Positions 26,393 through 36,286 of a stretch of DNA of 64,000 bases are shown here, one piece after another (position 1 is the first letter of the stretch; every line of letters begins with the position of its first letter). The translations under genes and the position numbers were made by a program. The DNA is from an uncultured Candidatus Saccharibacteria bacterium (GTDB taxonomy: Bacteria > Patescibacteriota > Saccharimonadia > Saccharimonadales > Saccharimonadaceae): NCBI GenBank assembly GCA_938036825.1, contig CALHWD010000006.1, positions 1 through 64,000 of the forward strand, read 5' to 3'. Below the pieces are notes generated by a model. It made no database searches, had not been told where the DNA came from, and saw only the letters and a program-made list of their open reading frames with translations.

Positions 26393-26482
26393 TGGCGGAG
26401 AGACAGGGATTCGAACCCTGGGTGACGTTGCCGCCACACACGCGTTCCAGGCGTGCCAATTCAACCACTCTTGCACCTCTCC
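26393..26482 (-). tRNA. tRNA-Ser (anticodon GGA)
   Basis: This is a 90-nt class II tRNA with acceptor GGAGAGG, anticodon stem CACGC/GCGTG around CTGGAAC (anticodon GGA, reads UCC/UCU), a long variable arm, discriminator G and an encoded CCA. It is the third serine tRNA of the window. Confidence 0.95.
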
Positions 26483-26900
26483 GTACCTCTGTATTATAGC
26501 GGATGTGGGGTGGGGTGGCAATATGTATGGGGTATTCGAGTATATTGCAGCTTATTAAGTGCAAATATTTTGCTTGGAGAGTATTTATTGGTGTTTATAT
26601 CGTTAATTCGCACCGCTATACTTTATTGTATAGGGAGGCCGAATATTATTACTCTTGCACAACTGAGAGTTAGCCTTGCATTCAAACCATCATACTTTCA
26701 CCATCGTACAGTATATATAAAATATCTCTCATTTTTGCCAAAAAATATCGTTCAAATATATTTCTATATAAACCTCTGTCTATGCTCGCTATCTATTTTT
26801 CTCAACAGAGGCCAAAAAATATTTGACCTGCCGCGCAAACAATGGTAGCATGAAACGCAAGTGCGCATATAATAGCACACATAACCACTAATCCTGTATT
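26483..26900. other. AT-rich intergenic region upstream of the secretion block
   Basis: No gene is seen. It marks a sharp drop in GC content that continues into the next genes. Possible -10 elements (TATAAAATAT near 26715, TATAATA near 26868) could start the secretion operon. Confidence 0.45.
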
Positions 26901-26917
26901 GGGGAGGATTGAAGATT

Positions 26918-28303
26918 ATGACAGAAATACTACCACGAACAGACCAACCAAAAGATAAAACACCACAAACAGAAGGCGACTTAGTAAGTAGTGTTCTTGA
27001 TAGTATTAATTTGCAGCCTACCCAAGGGAATCTCAGTCCTGAGCGCCTTCCTGATTATAATCCCGATCCAAGTGACCCTGATACTGATATACCCTGGGAA
27101 CTTCAAGAGGAAATAGCAAATCGACATAGTAGCGACAAACCTGAAAACGAAGCAGACACACCAGACTCTACAGAAGAAGACCCTGATAAAAAATGGACTC
27201 GACGGAAGTTTGGAGCTATCGGCTTCCTAGCCGCATGTGTCATTGGAGGTGGAGTAATTGCGCGTTTAGATGATTCTGTAAAAGCTAGCCGTGATACTAG
27301 CACACCTCAGCTTGATCTTAATACTACTCCAGGCTCACCCGAACAAACATATGAGCCATTGTCATCCCCACAAGAATCCTTGCTTAACTCAGATTATGTC
27401 ACCAGTTTATCTGCAGAAAACCAAAAAAGCCTTAAATCACTACTGGAGATACCCGTTGACAGCCCTTCAAACGATTATTTTGGTAAAGCCCCTCAGTGGG
27501 AAAGCACTAAGCAAGTACTTCTTGAAGCTGTTGTTGGCCAATATCGAGACGAAACTCTACATAAGATGACTGATCGATACCCAATAATGAATGGTGAGCA
27601 GCTTGAAAAATTTGAGCAAAATGCCACCATGAAGCCAAGTGTAGATGTTGGCTATAGCTTACCACAAATCATTGATCACAATGCTCTTGTTTTTAATGTT
27701 GCTCAAACTATTGTGGAAAAATATAAGGTAAGCAGCTATAAAGATGAGGCTATTAGTATAGCACAGAGACTGCTTGACGCCTGTGTTCTCTCAAGCAAAA
27801 GCTTTATACAAGCGCCAGATCGCTTCGCAGCAAAGAGTTACCGAGACACCCTCATTGAAATGATTCAGTCTTCTACATCTACTTGGGCAGAAGAATCGGA
27901 CAGTGCACCGAGTATGACGCTGCAAAACTTTATACAGCCATCATCTACAAGAGATGATCTAGAGCCTATTGGGCAAATTCCTTTGTATTACGAGGACGAC
28001 AACCCTCTTTTCCCAGATCAAAAGCGCATTGAAGGAGCTTCTATCTTCTACAACAAAGCGATTACAAGCCAAAGGACTGAGCCAGTCAAAAACAATCTGC
28101 CCGTTAACGATAATGGTCAAGATGATCAACCATCAAAGGCAACAACCATTATTTATATACCTTGTGCTATTACTACTGACGGCATCGAGCAAATCACCTA
28201 CTATCCTGCTGACCCAACCAACGCAGATAACCAACGTGCTCTTGTAGAGAGTTCGATCTTTGGACACAGTGCTGCAAAAGGTAGAAACAAATGTTTCTAT
28301 TAG
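26918..28303 (+). CDS. Membrane-anchored protein of the secretion block, unknown
   Basis: This encodes 461 residues. About 92 acidic, Pro/Asp-rich residues are followed by TRRKFGAIGFLAACVIGGG, a single hydrophobic segment preceded by an RR pair that resembles a Tat signal but sits far from the N-terminus. About 340 residues outside follow, Thr/Ser/Pro-rich at first and then a helical domain without a known family. GGGGAGG at 26901-26907 gives correct spacing to ATG 26918; the TTG at 26909 is too close. AT-rich codon use differs from the housekeeping genes. Position and strand suggest a component or substrate of the T4SS-like block. Confidence 0.65.
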   Translation: MTEILPRTDQPKDKTPQTEGDLVSSVLDSINLQPTQGNLSPERLPDYNPDPSDPDTDIPWELQEEIANRHSSDKPENEADTPDSTEEDPDKKWTRRKFGAIGFLAACVIGGGVIARLDDSVKASRDTSTPQLDLNTTPGSPEQTYEPLSSPQESLLNSDYVTSLSAENQKSLKSLLEIPVDSPSNDYFGKAPQWESTKQVLLEAVVGQYRDETLHKMTDRYPIMNGEQLEKFEQNATMKPSVDVGYSLPQIIDHNALVFNVAQTIVEKYKVSSYKDEAISIAQRLLDACVLSSKSFIQAPDRFAAKSYRDTLIEMIQSSTSTWAEESDSAPSMTLQNFIQPSSTRDDLEPIGQIPLYYEDDNPLFPDQKRIEGASIFYNKAITSQRTEPVKNNLPVNDNGQDDQPSKATTIIYIPCAITTDGIEQITYYPADPTNADNQRALVESSIFGHSAAKGRNKCFY

Positions 28304-28474
28304 GCCAAAGATCTATAGCTATACTATTAGCTAATGTGAATTAAAATTACTAATTACTTTTCTATTATCGTTTATCGCTGGTGTTGTAAACGTTATATAT
28401 TACCTAGCAATAGTTTCTGTGATACATTGGCTTTGTGTCTTTTGTTTTGTGTATATCTGTGCTTAAATAGACGT

Positions 28475-31400
28475 ATGACAAGTAGCAAAAAGAAACAATT
28501 AACGTTCTTTCGTTTATCTCTTTTTATTACAGTAGTGCTGTTTGTGGCCTCTTTATTAGTGACAACGCTTTCTCCTGTAGTCCGTGCAAAAGAAGAATCG
28601 CAAATGGCTCCACAAGAGCAAGCTGCGAGCTGGGCATATGCTCAAGCTCTTAATTTTTGTCTACATATAAAAGACCCTAAAGAGACCAACTCTCTGTATA
28701 GCATGAAGATTAATGGTAATCAAATAGATGCAAACGATGTTGAGTCTGGTAATTGGTTTCAGGATGAGCGGTATACTTCAGGTCCCTCTTGGTTCTTTAA
28801 AAGTCTATCAAAGTACACTGGTTCAAATTATGTCAGAAATGATAAGGCATGGGGTACCCATACAGCTTCACAAGTTTTTTATTGTGACCGCAGCGGTAGC
28901 TCATCTTGGGTAAAGGATGCGGCAACACTGTGGGGCTATAAGTCACCCACTGAAATGTTGTGTGATTTTGGCGCAAAGCGTGTTTCTAGTAATCCAGGAT
29001 CTTCTCAGGATTGTGTTAATGGCACTGGCCCGTTTAATGTTGATTTTACGTTTGCAAAAAGCTTCGGTGGTATTCCACAAACAATAGCAAATAAGCTTAA
29101 ATCGAGGGGAGTAAACTCCACAAATGATCAGCTCAAGATGAGTGATGCAGCTGAGTATTTATATTGGTATAATGTTTTTCGTGGTGGATGTGGTGCTGAG
29201 GTAACAGACAAGAACTACCCTGACAATGACGAGCTATTTATAAAGAACATTAAAACAGCCGATGGTAGCGGTAAAGTAGGCAATAAAAACTACTATATGA
29301 AGCCTGTTAAGGGCGGCCCAACAAACAAAAGCATAAAGACAAAAGCATACAATAGTAGTGGTCAAGAAGCTCAGATTAGTTGCATAGAAATTGCGCAGGC
29401 AATGGCCTCTAAAGCTGACGCCTATGCAAAGTGGATCAAAGAAGATACGTGCGAAAAAAAGTTTTCAGGTAATAAATCTGCTATAGATCAGTGTAAACAA
29501 GGCCGGTCAGCAAAGAACGCTGATGATTGTAAAAATAAATTTCCTGACAACGATGAAGCATACAAAAACTGTCTCGCCGGTATGGGTAAAAGTGATGGCA
29601 CTGGAGATAGTGCTACTGGTACCCATGACAGCGATAAGGAAGATGAAGATATTAACACCTGCTCTGATGCAATTGGTGCTATAGGATGGATGGTTTGTCC
29701 TGTCGTAAACTTTATGGGAAAAGTGATTGATGGATTATATGGAATCATTAGTGATTTCTTATCTCTTGATCACGAGATATTTCAAAAGGACGCCGCAAAT
29801 GAATCATGGTCAGCATTTCGCAATATAGCTAATATCCTGCTTATTGCTGCATTTCTATTTGTCATATATTCACATGTTACAAGTCTTGGTATCTCAAATT
29901 ATGGAATAAAGCGAATACTACCAAGATTAATTATGATATCTGTCTTGATTAATGTTTCTTTTATTGTTTGTCAATTCCTTATCGATATGTCTAACGTTCT
30001 TGGCGGATCTTTGTATGGCTTTATTAATACTCTAGCTTCTGGTGGTGCCGACAAAACCAGTTTTGCCGAGAGAACCGCCCAAGTAGCTCTCGCTGGTGGT
30101 AGCACTGTTGCAGCTGGTACGTTTGTTGCAGCAGAAGGTTCTATGTTGATTGCAAATATATCTCTTCTTGGCCCTATTGCACTCGGAGCACTTATTGGGC
30201 TCTTGTTAGCTTTCATCATTCTACTAGGACGTAATGCTGGTATTGTTATATTAGCAGTCATATCACCACTTGCTTTTGTGGCACTTCTTCTCCCTAATAC
30301 TGAAAAACTCTACCATAAGTGGTGGAAGATGTTCCTAAGTTTACTTGCAGTGTATCCAACAATTGCTGTCATATTTGGTATGTCTAAGGTAGCAGCCTCA
30401 ATCTTTATTACAAAGGACGATGTAACAAGCCAAATTACAGCTCTTGGTGTTATGTTTATTCCACTTCTTGCTTCTCCCGCTTTACTAATGGGAGCAATGG
30501 GAGCAATGGGAGCACTAGGGGCCAAGCTACAAAATATGGGAATGCGAAGTAATGCAAAACTTCTAGCAAAGACTCGCGATAATATGGGCAAAACATCAAT
30601 CGGCTATGGCATCCAACAAGCAAGGTTATTACGTGAACAAGAACGCAACGAGCAAATGATGGGTCAGTTTGCAAATGCAGGAGGAATTAGAGGTTTTGCA
30701 TATAATGTTATTGGCGGCTCTCGAGCACGCAGTCGACGCCCCCGGATCGCAAAAACTTTTGCAACAGAGCAGCGAGATAAACAAAAAAGCGAAGCACGAA
30801 CATGGCTTGAGAGTGACCATATGCCAGAACAAATGGTTGAGCTTGCACAGACAGGAATAATGTTTGATCCTAAACTTGGAAAGAATAGAAAGTTAGATGC
30901 TATGGAACGTGCAGGTGCGATAGAAGCTGGTATGGAATATGGCAACTTCAAGGAAAGGTTGGATATTATGGCTGCAACAGGTGATCTTGACCAAGACTAT
31001 GCTCCAGCTCAGGCTGAGTACCTTCGAGTACTTGCTGCTCAGGGTGCACGAAAACATGGCGACAATGCTCTTTACGGGACTGCTGGTATAGGGGCAATTG
31101 CATCTGGTAAGTACCGTAATAGTATAGAAGCACAGTCGGCGCTGTATGGTAATATAACCAGTCAACTCGAGGGGGGTAAGATTTCCAATGAAACATTGAT
31201 GTCAAGTAGTGTCAGTCAAAGTGCAGTTGTTAAGGAAGCTCTAGAGAAGGTTGACGAAACTACAAAGAGTAGTATCCGTGCAAACCTAGATGCGTTCTAT
31301 CATACTGAAGATGGTCTTGCAACTCCAGCAGCTGTTGTTCATAACCTAGGTCTTCAAACAGTCGGCGATAAACATGTTGCACGGCAAAAAGAATTGGAAA

Positions 31401-31537
31401 GGTCACGACAAGAAGCTCAAAGCGGAAGACTTAGACTTAGTAAAGAGGAGCTTCAAAATATTCAACAAGCAACAAAAGATACCGTGGATTCATCTTTCAA
31501 GAATGCAAGCAAAAATCGCGATAATCGGCGACACTAA
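28475..31537 (+). CDS. VirB6/TrbL-like polytopic channel protein of a type IV secretion system
   Basis: This 1020-residue protein has a signal anchor at residues ~12-33, then a large cysteine-containing extracellular region (~40-440). About six hydrophobic helices follow at ~455-690 (for example NILLIAAFLFVIYS, RLIMISVLINVSFIVCQFLI and the long ALGALIGLLLAFIILL / AGIVILAVISPLAFVALLL pair), then a Met/Gly/Ala run and a ~330-residue charged cytoplasmic tail. This is the general layout of VirB6/TrbL proteins in monoderm-like systems and of the large homologues in Patescibacteria. ATG 28475 is favoured over an upstream TTG whose leader would itself be hydrophobic. It is AT-rich, head-on to the leftward replication fork, and 61 bp upstream of the PrgI gene. 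Confidence 0.75.
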   Translation: MTSSKKKQLTFFRLSLFITVVLFVASLLVTTLSPVVRAKEESQMAPQEQAASWAYAQALNFCLHIKDPKETNSLYSMKINGNQIDANDVESGNWFQDERYTSGPSWFFKSLSKYTGSNYVRNDKAWGTHTASQVFYCDRSGSSSWVKDAATLWGYKSPTEMLCDFGAKRVSSNPGSSQDCVNGTGPFNVDFTFAKSFGGIPQTIANKLKSRGVNSTNDQLKMSDAAEYLYWYNVFRGGCGAEVTDKNYPDNDELFIKNIKTADGSGKVGNKNYYMKPVKGGPTNKSIKTKAYNSSGQEAQISCIEIAQAMASKADAYAKWIKEDTCEKKFSGNKSAIDQCKQGRSAKNADDCKNKFPDNDEAYKNCLAGMGKSDGTGDSATGTHDSDKEDEDINTCSDAIGAIGWMVCPVVNFMGKVIDGLYGIISDFLSLDHEIFQKDAANESWSAFRNIANILLIAAFLFVIYSHVTSLGISNYGIKRILPRLIMISVLINVSFIVCQFLIDMSNVLGGSLYGFINTLASGGADKTSFAERTAQVALAGGSTVAAGTFVAAEGSMLIANISLLGPIALGALIGLLLAFIILLGRNAGIVILAVISPLAFVALLLPNTEKLYHKWWKMFLSLLAVYPTIAVIFGMSKVAASIFITKDDVTSQITALGVMFIPLLASPALLMGAMGAMGALGAKLQNMGMRSNAKLLAKTRDNMGKTSIGYGIQQARLLREQERNEQMMGQFANAGGIRGFAYNVIGGSRARSRRPRIAKTFATEQRDKQKSEARTWLESDHMPEQMVELAQTGIMFDPKLGKNRKLDAMERAGAIEAGMEYGNFKERLDIMAATGDLDQDYAPAQAEYLRVLAAQGARKHGDNALYGTAGIGAIASGKYRNSIEAQSALYGNITSQLEGGKISNETLMSSSVSQSAVVKEALEKVDETTKSSIRANLDAFYHTEDGLATPAAVVHNLGLQTVGDKHVARQKELERSRQEAQSGRLRLSKEELQNIQQATKDTVDSSFKNASKNRDNRRH

Positions 31538-31598
31538 ATTGGTTATTTTCCACATACATATTCTTCATCCCCCTCATGCTATAATAAATACATAAACT

Positions 31599-33470
31599 AT
31601 GTCGAGATATAAGGTTGCACAGGATGTAGAGGCAGAAGATAAAATTCTTGGGCCATTTAGCTTTCGCCAGTTTATTTATCTACTGGTTGCTGCAGCAGGG
31701 ATCGCGTTGGCATGGGGGCTGTCGCAAGTGTTTTTGCCGCTGGCGGTTATTCCGGTGCCAATTATTCTGCTGTTTGGTGCGCTGGCTTTACCTCTGCGCA
31801 AAGATCAGCCAATGGAGGTTTACCTCGCGGCGGTGGTATCGTTCTACACCAAACCACGCCGGCGCATGTGGCAGCCCGATGGCATTAATTCGCTCATCGA
31901 GATTACAGTACCCGAGAAGGTGGAGATCGAGCGGACGAAGAACCTTAGCCAAGATGAGGCCGAGCGCCGCCTGGCATACCTGTCGCAGCTAGCTGATAGC
32001 CATGGCTGGTCTATCCGCCACACCCGCGTGCCCGATGCACAGGGGTCGATGATTAGCGATGTCTACTTCGAGGCGCAGCAGACCTCGGATATGTTTGATG
32101 ATAACAGTAGCGAAGCACGGGCGATGACGCGGCGCATCGAGCAGTCCAACCAAGCTCGACGCCGGGCCGCCATCAAGCGCATGCAAGCTCCACCAGCCGC
32201 ACTACCTGCCGTAGCTGATGGCCAGCCGCTCCAGCAAGCTCCCGTGCCATATCAGCCAGCCTGGCCACAGGCTCAGCCACAGTCATACTATACAGCACCG
32301 CAGCCAGCACCAAGCACTCCACTACAGGCTACACCTCCATACCAGCCACCCGTTGATGCCGCTGGCTTTGCGCCAGTGTCGCCGCCTCAACCTCACATGC
32401 CAGAGCCGCCATACCCTGCACCAGAGCCTCAGCGCCCAGCGGTGTCATATTCATCCACAAGCTTCCCGGAGAATCGGACTGCATCGTCGCATCACCAAGC
32501 TCCCTCACCCAATGCTAGCGCCTACCAGAATCAACCAAGTTCATACCCACCTCAGCAATCTACCGAGGTATACGAGCTCTCGCCAGTGGATGATGCGCCG
32601 CGTGACGAAACGTCTGCTGCCGAGCCACAGCCCATGCCGCGAGAGCGCGACACGCTCCAATCTCTACCAATGGCACTGCCGGCCGTTATTCCACATGATT
32701 CGGTCTTGCCCGATGCCCTGAGCAAACCCTACACACCGCCCAAGCCCACAGCAGAAGCTGCGCCAGAGTCTAAGCCAGAAGAAACACCATCCTTCGAGGC
32801 GATCTACGCAAACCTGCACCAGCACGCCACTCCCACCACTGATGCTGTGCCGCTTGTACCACCTCAAAAGCCAGCCGCGCGTACCACAACTGCGTCCAGT
32901 TATCCATCAGCTGAAGCAGCGCCTCCCACCGACACTCAGCCATCATTCACTTCAGCACCTGCAGAGCAACCCACTCCGCCAGCAGCCCCCAATTATCCGC
33001 AAACCCCAGTGTCGTATCCTCCCCAGCAGCCTACTTACCAGCCAGCACCACCTCAGCAGCCACCCATCGTACCAGCTCAAACCGCACAAGCTCTCGCACC
33101 CACCCCAGCCGCCGTGTCCTACCGAGAGCGCTCGGCACTGGCTGATGATAAAAATGTCATCGATATGGCAGTGCGCTACAACCCATACCCCAGCATTCAC
33201 CAGTCGGTCATCCAGCCGCTCGACCCCAGTTATTACGCCAAGACAACCCCCACGCGCGAGGAACGCCTGCGTGAGGAGCAGCTCGCCCAGCAACGCAACA
33301 ATATGCCGCCAAACACTAGCACAAACACCGTCTCGCCTGATATAATTAGACTAGCCAGCAACTCTGATTTGTCCGTTGCTGCCATTGCCAATGAAGCCAA
33401 CCGGATTCAACATCAAGAGCAGGCTAGTCAGGATGATGACGATGATGAGATTGTCATCCCTTTGCGCTAA
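31599..33470 (+). CDS. PrgI-family (VirB3-like) protein with a long Pro/Gln-rich extension
   Basis: This encodes 623 residues. Residues 1-110 are a PrgI domain: YKVAQDVEAEDKILGPFSFRQFIYLL, two TM helices (~27-45 and 47-64), then PMEVYLAAVVSFYTKPRRRMW. PrgI/VirB3 proteins dock the VirB4 ATPase to the membrane. From ~200 to ~600 the chain is Pro/Gln/Ala/Ser-rich and disordered, with repeated PPYQP/YPPQQP-like units, ending in a short acidic stretch (DDDDDE). A TATAAT box lies 13 nt before the ATG. GC content rises sharply within the first 150 bp of this gene. The downstream genes follow closely (15-19 bp). Confidence 0.85.
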   Translation: MSRYKVAQDVEAEDKILGPFSFRQFIYLLVAAAGIALAWGLSQVFLPLAVIPVPIILLFGALALPLRKDQPMEVYLAAVVSFYTKPRRRMWQPDGINSLIEITVPEKVEIERTKNLSQDEAERRLAYLSQLADSHGWSIRHTRVPDAQGSMISDVYFEAQQTSDMFDDNSSEARAMTRRIEQSNQARRRAAIKRMQAPPAALPAVADGQPLQQAPVPYQPAWPQAQPQSYYTAPQPAPSTPLQATPPYQPPVDAAGFAPVSPPQPHMPEPPYPAPEPQRPAVSYSSTSFPENRTASSHHQAPSPNASAYQNQPSSYPPQQSTEVYELSPVDDAPRDETSAAEPQPMPRERDTLQSLPMALPAVIPHDSVLPDALSKPYTPPKPTAEAAPESKPEETPSFEAIYANLHQHATPTTDAVPLVPPQKPAARTTTASSYPSAEAAPPTDTQPSFTSAPAEQPTPPAAPNYPQTPVSYPPQQPTYQPAPPQQPPIVPAQTAQALAPTPAAVSYRERSALADDKNVIDMAVRYNPYPSIHQSVIQPLDPSYYAKTTPTREERLREEQLAQQRNNMPPNTSTNTVSPDIIRLASNSDLSVAAIANEANRIQHQEQASQDDDDDEIVIPLR

Positions 33471-33488
33471 GAAATAAGAAGGAGAGTG

Positions 33489-34445
33489 GTGTCGCCAAAT
33501 TCACCCAACAATCAACAACCACCAGCTGGGCCACCCAGCCAGTTTGGTTATAGCCAAGACCAGGGCGCTGCGCCAACGGGCCAGGTACCAGCTAATTACC
33601 CGCAGTATCCCGCTCCGCCGCAGAGTAACTACCCCGCAGTGCAAGCACTGGCTCAGCCACCAGCTGTGCAGGGTAATACGAATGATCAGCCTACTCAAGA
33701 CACCAAGAAAAAGGCTCCACCCAAGCCCGCTACCACGCAGAATAGCCTCCTCCTCTCGGAACTGCGCGATGATATGATCATCATGGGTGATGGCAGCTTT
33801 CGCGCCGTCATTGCCTGCGAGTCTATTAACTTCGACCTGATGAGCGCCCGTGAGCGCGAGGGGGTAGAGTATAGCTACCAGAACTTCCTCAATGCGCTAT
33901 ACTTCCCGGTGCAGATCTGCATCCGCTCACAGCGGGTCGATATTGGCCCATACTTGGATAAGCTCGTCGCCATCCAGCGCACCCAAGACAACATGCTGCT
34001 CAGTGTGCTGATGGAAGACTATATCAACTTCATCGACGACCTCTCGCAAAACGCCAACATCATGGACAAGAGTTTCTACGTCGTCATCCCGTATTACCCA
34101 GCAGGGGAGGGGACGATCCTCGACCAGAGTAAAGGGTTCTTCACCAAGCTCTTCGCCCCTAAGAATACCAACACCGTGACGAAGATTAGCAAAGAAACCT
34201 ACGAGCGAGCCCGCGAGGAGATTCGCAACCGCGCCGACACTATCCTCAACGGCTTGATGCAGATTGGTGTGCGGGCGGTGCAACTCAAGACTAAGGAGCT
34301 CGGCACCCTCTATTACAACATGTATAACCCCGACACGGCAGTGCGCGAGCCGCTGGGCGATTTTAATAACGTGACTTCCACCTTCGTCCGCAAAGGCGAG
34401 GGAGCTGTCCCAACCTCGACAGCATATCACAAAGGAGATTTTTAA
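33489..34445 (+). CDS. TraC-like N-terminal half of a split VirB4
   Basis: This encodes 318 residues. About 75 Pro/Gln-rich residues are followed by a domain (LLSELRDDMIIMGDGSFRAVIACESINFDLMS ... NFLNALYFPVQICIRSQ) that matches the TraC/VirB4 N-terminal region. No Walker motif is present. GAAGGAGA precedes two tandem GTG codons; GTG 33489 has better spacing than 33486. The TAA stop overlaps the ATG of the ATPase gene by one base (TAATG), so the two are made together. In most other bacteria the two parts are one polypeptide. Confidence 0.8.
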   Translation: MSPNSPNNQQPPAGPPSQFGYSQDQGAAPTGQVPANYPQYPAPPQSNYPAVQALAQPPAVQGNTNDQPTQDTKKKAPPKPATTQNSLLLSELRDDMIIMGDGSFRAVIACESINFDLMSAREREGVEYSYQNFLNALYFPVQICIRSQRVDIGPYLDKLVAIQRTQDNMLLSVLMEDYINFIDDLSQNANIMDKSFYVVIPYYPAGEGTILDQSKGFFTKLFAPKNTNTVTKISKETYERAREEIRNRADTILNGLMQIGVRAVQLKTKELGTLYYNMYNPDTAVREPLGDFNNVTSTFVRKGEGAVPTSTAYHKGDF

Positions 34446-36280
34446 TGGCACGACGACCTGATCCAATCGACATTGCTGCCCAGCAGCGCGAGCGCGAGCA
34501 AGCAGAGGTAGAAGAAGCCTTTATCAAAGGTATGACGACACTGCGCGACCTAATCGCCCCCAGCAGTCTCGAGATCCACAGCACATACTTCCGCATTGGT
34601 ACCAAGTATGGCCGCACACTCTATATCTATGGCTACCCACGTGAACTCTACACAGGCTGGCTGTCAGGGTTGATCAACATCGACCAAGTGCTTGATATTA
34701 GCATGTTTATTTACCCTGTTGAGACAGAGATCGTCCTCAACAACCTCCGCAAGAAGGTGACGCAGCTTGAGGCCGATATGGCACTTAACTCTGAAAAAGG
34801 CAAGGTGCGTGACCCAGCCCGCGAGGCCGCTCTGGCTGATGCCGAGGAGCTGCGCGACCAGCTACAGCTTGGAGCTGAGCGCTTCTTCCGCTTTGGGCTT
34901 TACGTCACGCTTTATGCCGATAGCCTCGAGGAATTGAGCTTCGTCCAGCACGTCATCGAGACGATCTTTGGTCAGAATATGGTCTACAGCAAGACCGCCA
35001 GTAACCAGCAAGAGCAAGGCCTCAACAGTACCATCCCCCAAATGACCGACCAGCTGCAAGTCCGCCGCAACATGAACACTGGCGCGGTGAGCACGAGCTT
35101 TCCCTTTACCAGTGCCGACCTTAGTGACGGCGAGGGTATTCTCTATGGCGTCAACCAGCATAACCAAGGGCTCGTTATTTTCGACCGCTTTAGCCTTGAG
35201 AATGCGAATATGGTCGTCTTTGCAAAGTCTGGTGCCGGTAAATCCTTCACCGTTAAGCTCGAGGCGCTGCGCAGTATGATGCTTGGCACCGACATCCTTG
35301 TCATCGACCCTGAGAACGAGTACCAGAAGCTAGCCGATGCAGTCGGCGGCAGTTACATTCGCCTCAGCCTCAGTAGCGATACGCGAATTAACCCCTTTGA
35401 CCTTCCCCGAGTAATCGACAGCGACGAAGCAACCGACGCCCTGCGGGCTAATCTTATCACCCTGCAGCGACTCTTTAAGCTCATGCTGGGTGGCACATTA
35501 GTAGGCGGGCAACAGATTGCCTTGCTCAGCCCAGCTGAGGAGGCCGATCTTGACCAAGCGCTCATCGATACCTACGCCCGGGCTGGTATTACCAGCGACC
35601 CACTAACGCATAATTCTCAGCCACCGACTATCATCGACCTCTACGATACTCTCCTTCACATGGGTGGAGCAGGGCCGTCACTGGCCCAGCGCCTGCGCAA
35701 ATACACCACAGGCACCTTTGCTGGTATCTTTAGCCAGCAGAGCAATGTTGATATTAATAACAGCATGGTGGTGTTCAATATCCGCGATCTGGAGGACGAC
35801 CTGCGGCCAGTAGCAATGTATATTGTGCTGAGCCACATCTGGAATATCGCTCGCACCGTGCAGCGCCGACGGATGCTCATCGTCGACGAGGCCTGGCAGC
35901 TGATGAAGTACGAAGACTCGGCGGAGTTTCTCCATAGCCTAGCCAAGCGAGCTCGTAAGTACTCTCTGGGCCTAACGACCATCACACAGGACGTAGAGGA
36001 TTTTATGGGGAGCGAGAAAGGCCGGGCTATCGTGGCAAACAGCTCGCTTCAACTCTTGCTAAAGCAATCGACCAGTGCAGTGGATGTGTTGGCAGAGGTC
36101 TTTAAGCTCACCGAGGAGGAGCGTAAGCGTCTATCTAACTTCCCTGTGGGAGATGGGCTCTTCTTTGCTGGGCAAAACCACGTCCATATCCGCATTTTTG
36201 CCAGCGAGACTGAGACACAATTCATCACTACTAACCCGGTGGCCAATAACAGCCTATACCAACAGCCAGTGAGGTCGTAG
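34445..36280 (+). CDS. virB4: VirB4-like conjugative ATPase
   Basis: This encodes 611 residues. The Walker A motif AKSGAGKSF lies near residue 260, ILVIDPENEYQKL follows, the Walker B motif MLIVDEAW lies near residue 478, and TTITQDVEDFMGSEKGRAIVANSSLQLLLKQS is the usual C-terminal VirB4 motif. The first ~200 residues (with DLIAPSSLEIHSTYFRIGTKYGRTLYIYGYPRE) belong to the CagE/TrbE/VirB entry. VirB4 hexamers power substrate transfer and pilus dynamics. It is GC-rich relative to the flanking secretion genes and tightly coupled to the gene before it; the next gene starts 6 bp later. No VirD4 coupling protein or VirB11 is in the window. Confidence 0.92.
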   Translation: MARRPDPIDIAAQQREREQAEVEEAFIKGMTTLRDLIAPSSLEIHSTYFRIGTKYGRTLYIYGYPRELYTGWLSGLINIDQVLDISMFIYPVETEIVLNNLRKKVTQLEADMALNSEKGKVRDPAREAALADAEELRDQLQLGAERFFRFGLYVTLYADSLEELSFVQHVIETIFGQNMVYSKTASNQQEQGLNSTIPQMTDQLQVRRNMNTGAVSTSFPFTSADLSDGEGILYGVNQHNQGLVIFDRFSLENANMVVFAKSGAGKSFTVKLEALRSMMLGTDILVIDPENEYQKLADAVGGSYIRLSLSSDTRINPFDLPRVIDSDEATDALRANLITLQRLFKLMLGGTLVGGQQIALLSPAEEADLDQALIDTYARAGITSDPLTHNSQPPTIIDLYDTLLHMGGAGPSLAQRLRKYTTGTFAGIFSQQSNVDINNSMVVFNIRDLEDDLRPVAMYIVLSHIWNIARTVQRRRMLIVDEAWQLMKYEDSAEFLHSLAKRARKYSLGLTTITQDVEDFMGSEKGRAIVANSSLQLLLKQSTSAVDVLAEVFKLTEEERKRLSNFPVGDGLFFAGQNHVHIRIFASETETQFITTNPVANNSLYQQPVRS

Positions 36281-36286
36281 CCCGTC

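Noticed and set aside
26483..28303. Possible mobile element explaining the AT-rich secretion region
   Set aside because: No integrase, transposase, target duplications or att-like repeats were seen, although a tRNA-Ser lies at the left edge.
32200..33100. Other-frame readings in the Pro/Gln-rich part of the PrgI gene
   Set aside because: Long open frames arise there because codons such as CCA, CAG and GCA avoid stops in all frames; only the PrgI frame is continuous with a domain.
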